Positions 58,196 through 64,000 of a DNA stretch of 64,000 nt are shown piece by piece. Position 1 is the first letter of the stretch; each line of letters opens with the position of its first letter. The notes below the pieces were generated by a model. The model did not search any database and was not told where the DNA came from. It saw nothing but the letters and a program-made list of their open reading frames with translations. The stretch is taken from assembly GCA_040220855.1 (NCBI GenBank), contig JAVJVZ010000038.1, forward strand, positions 30,140-94,139, written 5' to 3'. Both the position numbers and the translations under genes were made by a program. This stretch comes from JACKNG01 sp040220855. GTDB lineage: Bacteria > Pseudomonadota > Gammaproteobacteria > Ga0077536.

Positions 58196-59635
58196 ATGAG
58201 CACCTCGATCACGCCTCGCGCCGTCACCCTGCGTGCGTCCGTCGCTGCGCTACTCGTCACCTTGGCTGTGCCGACGCTGACCCAGGCCACGGACGCCGAT
58301 GCCAACGGCAGCTGGACCGGGCGCATCTCGGGTTCCATCAGCGGCTGCCTGGATTCGGCGGACGATGGACCGGACGCGGTCACCGTCACGCTCGTGCTGA
58401 CGCAGAGCGGAGGAACGGTCAGCGGTAGCGGCTCCTTCGACGGTGGCGGCAGCATCTCCGGCCTGTCGGGCTCCTTCAGCAGCGGCGAACTTGGCGGTTC
58501 GTTCAACTACACCGACAGCGACGGCACCGCGGGCGAGGGTTTCTTTCTCGCCAGCATCAGCGGCGACACCCTGGTCTTCGACGACCTGCAGACCTACGAC
58601 CAGACGGGCGATACCTGCATGGGAACGTACAGCGGCACGCTGACCCGCCAGGGTGCCAGCCGCGGCGAGGGCGCCCTCGAAGAGCAGCCAGGCGAAATCG
58701 CCACCAACGACCGTCAGCTGCGCACCCAGGTGACCACGTTCACCAATGCCATCGGCTCGCACCTGCGCAACCTCTCGCACAACGTGCGCGGCCTGACCGG
58801 ACTGACCGGCACTGGCGGCCGCTACGAAACCGGCCTCGCCGCGGGCGACGGCACCCTGCCCGGGCTCGGCGGGTGGCTGAGCTACAACTACACCGACCTG
58901 TCGAACGACTTCAGCGGCGCCGCCTACGACGGTGACGCACACAACGTGGTCGGCGGCTTCGACATTCGCCCGCTCGACAGGACGGTGCTCGGCATCGCGG
59001 TCGGCTGGGAATGGACTGACCTCGACACCCCCTACAACGGCGGTGAAGTGGCGAAGGATGGCGTCACTATCGCGCCCTACGTCGCCGTGCTCGTCACCGA
59101 CCAGCTCAGTCTCGACGCGAGCTTCGGTTACAGCAGCCTGGAAACCGAACAATTTCGCCTGGCCGGCACGAGCAAGGTGAGCGCCTCGAACGGCAGCGAT
59201 CGCTGGTTCGGCTCTGCCAACCTGAGCGGCTTCTGGCAGCACGGCAACTGGTCACTCAGCCCGCGTACCGGTTTCGTCTACGCGACCGAGGACGTCGACG
59301 GCTTCACCGAGAGCAACGGCAACATCGTCGCCTCGCGCGAGGTGACTTTCGGCCAGTACCACGTGGGCGGCGAGATTGCCTACCTGTGGGGCAACTGGGA
59401 ACCGATGGTCGGCGCCGTCTACGAGCTCGATTTCTCCAAGGACGAGTACTCAGCGCTCGATGCCAACGGCAACCTGGTGGTGGTCAACCGCGACGACGAC
59501 AACGTGCTGTTCAATGCCGGCGTCCGCTATCGCCACCCGGGTGGCTTCACCGGCTCTCTCGAGTACCGCGGTCGCTTCGGTCGCCAGTACGTCGACGAAG
59601 ACAACATCACCGCGACGCTGCGTATCGATTTCTGA
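58196..59635 (+). CDS. Autotransporter-type outer-membrane beta-barrel protein
   Basis: The 479-residue protein has a Sec signal peptide (VAALLVTLAVPTLTQA). A Gly/Ser-rich domain of about 130 residues with DGGGSISGLSGSF-type beta repeats follows, then a short linker. A C-terminal barrel of about 280 residues with alternating aromatic strands (GGWLSYNYTDLSNDF, GIAVGWEWTDLDTPYNGG, FTGSLEYRGRFGRQYVD) ends in phenylalanine, as outer-membrane proteins usually do. This resembles the autotransporter barrel family with a very small passenger. Its role is unknown. It ends 10 bases from the convergent ArsR-rhodanese gene. A CRP-like site precedes it. Confidence 0.87.
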   Translation: MSTSITPRAVTLRASVAALLVTLAVPTLTQATDADANGSWTGRISGSISGCLDSADDGPDAVTVTLVLTQSGGTVSGSGSFDGGGSISGLSGSFSSGELGGSFNYTDSDGTAGEGFFLASISGDTLVFDDLQTYDQTGDTCMGTYSGTLTRQGASRGEGALEEQPGEIATNDRQLRTQVTTFTNAIGSHLRNLSHNVRGLTGLTGTGGRYETGLAAGDGTLPGLGGWLSYNYTDLSNDFSGAAYDGDAHNVVGGFDIRPLDRTVLGIAVGWEWTDLDTPYNGGEVAKDGVTIAPYVAVLVTDQLSLDASFGYSSLETEQFRLAGTSKVSASNGSDRWFGSANLSGFWQHGNWSLSPRTGFVYATEDVDGFTESNGNIVASREVTFGQYHVGGEIAYLWGNWEPMVGAVYELDFSKDEYSALDANGNLVVVNRDDDNVLFNAGVRYRHPGGFTGSLEYRGRFGRQYVDEDNITATLRIDF

Positions 59636-59645
59636 CCACGCCTCC

Positions 59646-60341
59646 TCAGCCTCCCGCGACCGGCAGACCCGCGGCGACCGGCAGCCCCGCGGCGCGCCAC
59701 TCCGGCAGGCCGTCCTCCAGGCGGCGTGCTGCAAAGCCGTGGTCACGCAGCAGTGCGACGGCCTCGAACGACAGCACGCACCAGGGGCCGCGACAGTAGG
59801 CGACCACGAGCTGCGCCGGGTCGAGTTCGGCCAGGCGTGCCTCGAGCTCGTCGAATGGAATGCCGATCGCGCCGTCGATGTGGCCGAGCGCGTACTCTTC
59901 CCGCGGGCGGACGTCGAGGACCGTGACCGTGCCGCCGCGCGCCCGTGCCACGAGTTCGCTGCGCGACACCGGTTCGAGGGCGTCTCGCCGGTTGAAATAG
60001 GCGTCGACCACGCGCGCCGCTTCGGCGCGCCGGTGCTGCGCCACCTGTTGCAGGGCGGCCAGCAAGCCGAGCACCTCGTCGTCCGCAAGAACGTAGCGCA
60101 CTTGTTTGCCCGCACGCGTGGCATTGACGAGACCGGCCTCGCGCAACTGACGCAGGTGCTGGGAAGCGTTCGCGACCGAGAGGCCGCAGCGCGTCGCGAG
60201 CGCCTCCACGGACAACGCACCCTGCGCGGCGTGCTCGAGCAGCTCGAGCCGGTGTGGATGTGCGAGGGCTTTGGCAACCCGGGCAAACTCGGTGTAGAGG
60301 GCCTGCTTTGGCGCTATTGACAAGGCATCATCTCGCAGCAA
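59646..60341 (-). CDS. ArsR-family repressor fused to a rhodanese domain
   Basis: In this 231-residue protein, residues ~15-95 form an ArsR winged helix-turn-helix with recognition helix VANASQHLRQLREAG. Residues ~125-215 form a rhodanese domain with VLDVRPREEYALGHIDGA and the active-site loop CRGPWC, where the first Cys is in the catalytic position. Such fusions are thought to sense sulfane sulfur or thiol-reactive signals. The start is uncertain. The frame opens with TTG at 60341, and TTG at 60323, preceded by GAGATGATG, is an alternative. No ATG or GTG is available at the N-terminus. It is divergent from the sterol-desaturase gene across a palindrome it probably binds. Confidence 0.88.
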   Translation of the reverse strand: MLRDDALSIAPKQALYTEFARVAKALAHPHRLELLEHAAQGALSVEALATRCGLSVANASQHLRQLREAGLVNATRAGKQVRYVLADDEVLGLLAALQQVAQHRRAEAARVVDAYFNRRDALEPVSRSELVARARGGTVTVLDVRPREEYALGHIDGAIGIPFDELEARLAELDPAQLVVAYCRGPWCVLSFEAVALLRDHGFAARRLEDGLPEWRAAGLPVAAGLPVAGG

Positions 60342-60346
60342 GTATC

Positions 60347-60366
60347 ATTCAATTTTTCGATTGAAT
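60347..60366. promoter_or_regulatory. 20-bp palindromic operator between the ArsR-rhodanese and desaturase genes
   Basis: ATTCAAT (60347-60353) and ATTGAAT (60360-60366) are perfect 7-bp inverted arms around a 6-bp spacer. The AT-rich ATTCAA...TTGAAT form is typical of ArsR-family operators. It fills the 44-bp gap between the divergent starts, so one dimer could control both genes. Confidence 0.75.
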
Positions 60367-60385
60367 TTACTTTCACACTAACCGC

Positions 60386-61288
60386 ATGACAAGCCTCCCC
60401 GCGATCGGCACCTGGTTCCTCGCGCACGAAGTCGGCATTCGCGTCGGTGGCTTCGCCGTGGCGTTCGCGCTGGTCGGGGCATGGGAACGCTGCAGGCCGG
60501 CGCGCACGCTGCGCCTGTCGAGAGGCCAGCGCTGGGTGAACAATCTCGCCCTCGTGGTCATCGATACGCTGCTCTTACGGCTGTTCTTCCCGGCCGCCGC
60601 GGTCGGTTTCGCGAGTCTCGTCGCGGCGCGCGGCTGGGGAGTGTTCAACCATCTGGCGGTGGCACCGTGGCTGGCCGGCATCGTGAGTGTGGTCGCGCTC
60701 GACCTCGTCGTCTGGCTGCAGCACGTGCTGATGCACGCGGTGCCGATCCTCTGGCGCGTGCACCGCGTGCACCATGCCGACCCGGACTACGACCTCACCA
60801 CCGGCACGCGCTTCCATCCCATCGAGATCCTGCTCTCCATGCTGGTCAAGTGCGCCGCCATCGCCGCGCTCGGTGCGCCAGTGTTCGCCGTGCTCGTGTT
60901 CGAGGTCGTGCTCGGCACGAGCGCGTTGTTCACCCATGCCAACGCACGCCTGCCGCCACGGATCGACGGCGTGCTACGCCGGCTCGTCGTCACCCCTGAC
61001 ATGCACCGTGTGCATCACTCGGTTGCGCCGGACGAGGCAACTTCCAACTTCGGCTTCAACCTGTCCTGCTGGGATCGCCTCTTTGGCACCTACCGTGCCC
61101 AGCCACGCGGCGGCCACGACGCGATGACGATCGGCGTCGCCGGCTTGACCGCACCGCGCGACGTGATCTGGCTGCGTGGCCTGCTGCTGCTGCCGTTCCG
61201 ACCGCTGCCGGGATCCGCGGCCACCCCCCCCGCACCCGTTCCGGGCGCCCCGCTCGGCGAGGAACAGGCGCGCGGCACGCGGCGCTAG
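60386..61288 (+). CDS. Sterol desaturase / fatty-acid hydroxylase superfamily protein
   Basis: The 300-residue integral membrane protein carries the di-iron histidine clusters of the family: HVLMH, HRVHHAD and HRVHHS, plus a further His in TRFHPIE. The conserved C-terminal block is NFGFNLSCWDRLFGTY. About four to five membrane helices precede and separate the clusters. It probably hydroxylates or desaturates a lipid or other hydrophobic substrate with O2. Its identity is unknown. It is divergent from the ArsR-rhodanese regulator. There is no clear ribosome-binding site upstream of the ATG, so initiation may be leaderless or weak. Confidence 0.9.
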   Translation: MTSLPAIGTWFLAHEVGIRVGGFAVAFALVGAWERCRPARTLRLSRGQRWVNNLALVVIDTLLLRLFFPAAAVGFASLVAARGWGVFNHLAVAPWLAGIVSVVALDLVVWLQHVLMHAVPILWRVHRVHHADPDYDLTTGTRFHPIEILLSMLVKCAAIAALGAPVFAVLVFEVVLGTSALFTHANARLPPRIDGVLRRLVVTPDMHRVHHSVAPDEATSNFGFNLSCWDRLFGTYRAQPRGGHDAMTIGVAGLTAPRDVIWLRGLLLLPFRPLPGSAATPPAPVPGAPLGEEQARGTRR

Positions 61289-61419
61289 ACGCCCTTACAT
61301 AGTGCCGGGTCGAGCGCGTACAGTCCGCTCAGGGAGGCCTTGCCGAGAACGCGCGCCGGCCCGCTGCGGTGCAGGCGCATCGTACGCACGGCGCACGGCG
61401 GGCAGGCGCCCCGTCTGCT

Positions 61420-61445
61420 GCGCCCGGCGCCGCAACGCCGGGCGC
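61420..61445. terminator. Perfect 10-bp GC hairpin between the desaturase and monooxygenase genes
   Basis: GCGCCCGGCG (61420-61429) and CGCCGGGCGC (61436-61445) form a stem with the 6-base loop CCGCAA. It lies midway in the 263-bp gap after the desaturase gene. No U-tract follows. It could attenuate read-through into the monooxygenase gene. Nothing else is evident in 61289-61551 except the ribosome-binding site of that gene. Confidence 0.4.
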
Positions 61446-61551
61446 AACATGATCCCGGTCAAGCCGGTACCCGATGCCCTGCCTAGCATCACTCGCCATG
61501 CCGGGCCTGAGGGCGCGGTGTTTGCGCTGCAACAAGGGGAGATCGACCACC

Positions 61552-63216
61552 ATGGCCAGCCAACAACAGAACGCACCCGCCAGGCACGCGCCGGCGGTTG
61601 CCCAGTACGACATCATCATCATCGGCGCCGGCATCTGCGGCATGTACATGTCCTATCGCCTGCGCGAACTCGACCTCTCCTTCCACGTCTACGAGGCGGG
61701 GGAGGATCTCGGTGGTACCTGGTTCTGGAATCGCTACCCGGGCTGCCGTTTCGACTCCGAGTCGTATTCCTACGGTTACTCGGTATTTCCCGAGGTACTC
61801 GAGGAATGGAGCTGGAAGGAACAGTTCTCGCCGCAGCCGGAGACGCTCGAATACCTCAATTTCGTCGCCGACAAGCTCGACCTGCGCCGTGACATCAGCT
61901 TCGATGCGCGCCTGCGCGCGGCCAGCTTCGACGAGGACGCGAACGAATGGGCCCTCACTTTCGAGGACGGCCGCCGTGCGCGCTGCCGGTTCCTCGTCGC
62001 CGCCACGGGCCCCCTGTCCGCGCCACAGATGCCCGTCATTCCCGGCATCGACGACTTCGCCGGCGAGGCCTATCACACCGCGCTCTGGCCGCGCGATCCG
62101 AACGGGTTCGGCAGCCCGGTGAAGGATTTCACCGGCAAGCGCGTCGCCGTCATCGGCACCGGCGCCACCGGCGTGCAGGTGATCCAGGAAGTCTCAAAGA
62201 CAGCGCGCCAGCTGCATGTATTCCAGCGCACGCCAAACTGGTGTGCGCCACTCAAGAACAGTCCCGTCGACGCCGCGACCGCGGCCGAGCTCAAGGCCAG
62301 CTACCCCGAGATCTTCGCCAGGTGCCGGCAGTCGTTCGGCAGCTTCATCCACGATTTCGACCCGCGCTCGGCGCTCGAGGTCAGCGCGGAAGAGCGCAAT
62401 GCCCTGTTCGAGAAGCTCTACGACGAACCCGGCTTCGGCATCTGGCTCGGCACCTTCCGTGACGTGCTCACCGACCCGCAGGCAAACGCCTACGCGAGCG
62501 AGTTCGTCGCCAACAAGATTCGCCAGCGCGTGAAGGATCCGGCCGTGGCGGAGAAGCTGATCCCGAAAGATCACGGGTTCGGCACCCGCCGCGTGCCGCT
62601 CGAGACGAACTACTACGAGTGCTACAACCAGGACAACGTCGAACTCGTCGACTGCCGCGAGACGCCGATCGAGCGCATCACGGCGACGGGAATCGAAACC
62701 TCGGCGGCAAGCTACGAGGTCGACATGATCATCTACGCGACCGGTTTCGACGCCGTGACCGGCGCGCTGCATCGCATCGATATCACCGGGGTCGGCGGGC
62801 GCAAGTTGAAGGACAAGTGGCGTGACGGGCCGCGCACCCTGCTCGGCATGCAGATCGCGGACTTCCCGAATCTCTTCACCCCGGTCGGGCCCCATAACGG
62901 TGCCGCCTTCTGCAACATTCCGCGCTGCATCGAGCAGAACGTCGACTGGCTGGCCGGCCTGTTCCACCACCTGCAGGATGCGCATATCGAACGCATCGAG
63001 GCCGAGGTGCCGGCGGAGGACGCGTGGACCGAACACGTCAACGAGACCGCCGCGGCGACCCTGTTCCCGACCGCGCGGTCGTGGATCATGGGAGTCAACG
63101 AGAACGTGCCGGACAAGGTCACCGGTTTCGTCGCCTACGCGGGCGGCTTCCCTACCTATCGCGCCAAGTGCGACGAGGTCGCCGAGCACGGTTACGCGGG
63201 TTTCTCGATGCGTTAG
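61552..63216 (+). CDS. Flavin-containing Baeyer-Villiger-type monooxygenase
   Basis: The 554-residue protein has two Rossmann motifs, IIIIGAGICGMYMSYRL for FAD (~20-36) and VAVIGTGATGVQVIQEV for NADPH. Between them lies the Baeyer-Villiger fingerprint F-x-G-x-x-x-H-x-x-x-W-P as FAGEAYHTALWP. EDLGGTWFWNRYPGCRFD is also typical of the cyclohexanone/steroid monooxygenase group. It should insert oxygen next to a ketone, forming an ester or lactone. The substrate is unknown. The ATG at 61552 follows AGGGGAG. It is downstream of a lipid-desaturase-like gene, but a hairpin and 263 bp separate them, so co-transcription is uncertain. Confidence 0.94.
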   Translation: MASQQQNAPARHAPAVAQYDIIIIGAGICGMYMSYRLRELDLSFHVYEAGEDLGGTWFWNRYPGCRFDSESYSYGYSVFPEVLEEWSWKEQFSPQPETLEYLNFVADKLDLRRDISFDARLRAASFDEDANEWALTFEDGRRARCRFLVAATGPLSAPQMPVIPGIDDFAGEAYHTALWPRDPNGFGSPVKDFTGKRVAVIGTGATGVQVIQEVSKTARQLHVFQRTPNWCAPLKNSPVDAATAAELKASYPEIFARCRQSFGSFIHDFDPRSALEVSAEERNALFEKLYDEPGFGIWLGTFRDVLTDPQANAYASEFVANKIRQRVKDPAVAEKLIPKDHGFGTRRVPLETNYYECYNQDNVELVDCRETPIERITATGIETSAASYEVDMIIYATGFDAVTGALHRIDITGVGGRKLKDKWRDGPRTLLGMQIADFPNLFTPVGPHNGAAFCNIPRCIEQNVDWLAGLFHHLQDAHIERIEAEVPAEDAWTEHVNETAAATLFPTARSWIMGVNENVPDKVTGFVAYAGGFPTYRAKCDEVAEHGYAGFSMR

Positions 63217-63250
63217 CAGGCTGGGGCAACGTCACTCACCTGCAGCAGGC

Positions 63251-63278
63251 TCTCCGGCCGCGCCGACGCGGCCGGAGA
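63251..63278. terminator. Bidirectional hairpin terminator
   Basis: TCTCCGGCCGCG (63251-63262) and CGCGGCCGGAGA (63267-63278) form a perfect 12-bp stem with the 4-base loop CCGA, followed on the + strand by GCGGTTTT. It sits 34 bases after the monooxygenase stop and 42 bases beyond the stop of the convergent barrel gene. It fits a shared terminator. Confidence 0.75.
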
Positions 63279-63320
63279 AGCGGTTTTGCGGCGACTTGTC
63301 CTCGCACGGGGCCGCTCCGC

Positions 63321-64000
63321 TCAGGGCCGCCAGCCGAACTCGAGCAGGGCCACGTGACGCGCGTAGCTGCGGCCGGACACGGTCGAGTCGCGCTCGCTGT
63401 AGCGCCACCCGAGCGTCGTGTAGAGATTCAGGGGTAGCTGCCACGTCGCGCCGATGCGGCCAGACCAGGTATCGGCCTCGCGCGTCGTGCCGACATAGTT
63501 GCGCCGCACGTAGCCGAGCGCGGCCGCCAGCGAGAGGCGGTCGGACAGCCGATGCGACGCGCGCAGGCGCACGGTGGAAGCGAAACGACCCGATTCGAAG
63601 CCCTCGCTCGCTTCCTCGATCTCACGCAGCGCGTCGAAACGCAGCTGCGTCTCGGGCGCTACCTGCCAATCGACTTCGGCGCCGTAGCCGATGCCGTCGG
63701 CCTGCTCCAGATTGGGATCATCGTCGTCGAAGTCCTGCATCATGTGCCCGCCGTAGAGACGTGCACGCAGCTGCCGTTCGAACACGATCTCGACGCCGCC
63801 GACGATGGCGCGGCCGTCGCCGTCGCGATCGACGAGCACCCGCGGCGGCGCCTGGTCGTAGCCGTGGTCGTTCCAGCGATAACGGACGAAGGGCTTGAGA
63901 TGGTCGTTGAACTGCCAGCCGAGTTCGAGCGCGATGTCGACGGTATCGCGGTGGCGGCCGATCACGTCGATGACGCCGCCACCGCGCGCCGGCACGTCAT
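63321..64000 (-). CDS. Outer-membrane beta-barrel protein, C-terminal part (runs off the window)
   Basis: The frame is open to the window edge, so only about the last 226 residues are present and the true start lies beyond 64000. The sequence is a series of amphipathic strands with alternating aromatic residues (ALELGWQFNDHLKPFVRYRW, VRLRASHRLSDRLSLAAALG, LGWRYSERDSTVSG) and ends FGWRP. It resembles putative beta-barrel porin family 2 (BBP2-type) proteins seen with exopolysaccharide genes. That family call is tentative. It is convergent with the monooxygenase across a terminator hairpin. Confidence 0.75.
   Translation of the reverse strand, partial: DVPARGGGVIDVIGRHRDTVDIALELGWQFNDHLKPFVRYRWNDHGYDQAPPRVLVDRDGDGRAIVGGVEIVFERQLRARLYGGHMMQDFDDDDPNLEQADGIGYGAEVDWQVAPETQLRFDALREIEEASEGFESGRFASTVRLRASHRLSDRLSLAAALGYVRRNYVGTTREADTWSGRIGATWQLPLNLYTTLGWRYSERDSTVSGRSYARHVALLEFGWRP

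Overview
The window is high-GC DNA of about two thirds G+C. It most likely comes from a gammaproteobacterium, possibly a Nevskiales/Steroidobacteraceae/Chromatiales-type lineage. That placement is an inference from a slyX gene, an exosortase-type (VPLPA-CTERM) sorting tail, an RND operon, and catabolic enzymes such as a dimethylformamidase, a Baeyer-Villiger-type monooxygenase, an acyl-CoA dehydrogenase and an amidase. I see no tRNA, rRNA, CRISPR array or insertion sequence.

Region 1 (1-2530) holds an exported catalase-peroxidase (katG) on the + strand. A perfect 21-bp palindrome lies upstream of it and a strong hairpin lies downstream.

Region 2 (2659-38753, all on the - strand) is the centrepiece. 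Read in transcription order it is: a SapC-family protein; a membrane-fusion protein with two cytoplasmic GAF domains; an M50 zinc metalloprotease fused to a PqqD-like domain and an HlyD domain; a shortened SecA-like ATPase; a small periplasmic HlyD-type adaptor; an intact 27.3-kb gene for a 9,089-residue LEPR-XLL surface protein; and a small VPLPA-CTERM protein with a cohesin-like domain. The four transport genes overlap or abut by a few bases. The giant protein has about 4,500 residues of ~54-residue repeats, RTX calcium-binding repeats, a propeller-like segment, two beta-helices, Ig/PKD-type domains, and two cohesin-like domains flanking a dockerin-like segment. I propose that the transport genes are its dedicated export machine, with a SecA-like motor in place of the usual ABC transporter, and that the last gene anchors it at the surface by a cohesin-dockerin contact. 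I do not know of a described system with this composition.

Region 3 (38912-41524, - strand) is an amidase and acyl-CoA dehydrogenase pair. Region 4 (41888-47074, + strand) is a seven-gene Mrp-type cation/proton antiporter operon. Its order is E-F-G-(DUF4040+B)-C-D-D', with no full-length MrpA, and it resembles the Mrp module of membrane-bound hydrogenases. Region 5 (47156-53348, - strand) is slyX followed by a complete tripartite RND efflux operon (adaptor, pump, outer-membrane channel).

Region 6 (53808-58195) contains a small secreted or membrane hypothetical protein, the two subunits of an N,N-dimethylformamidase and a divergent SAM methyltransferase. Region 7 (58196-64000) contains an autotransporter-type barrel protein behind a CRP-like site, an ArsR-rhodanese regulator divergent from a sterol desaturase/fatty-acid hydroxylase family gene across a 20-bp palindrome, a flavin monooxygenase, and the C-terminal part of a beta-barrel outer-membrane protein that runs off the window.
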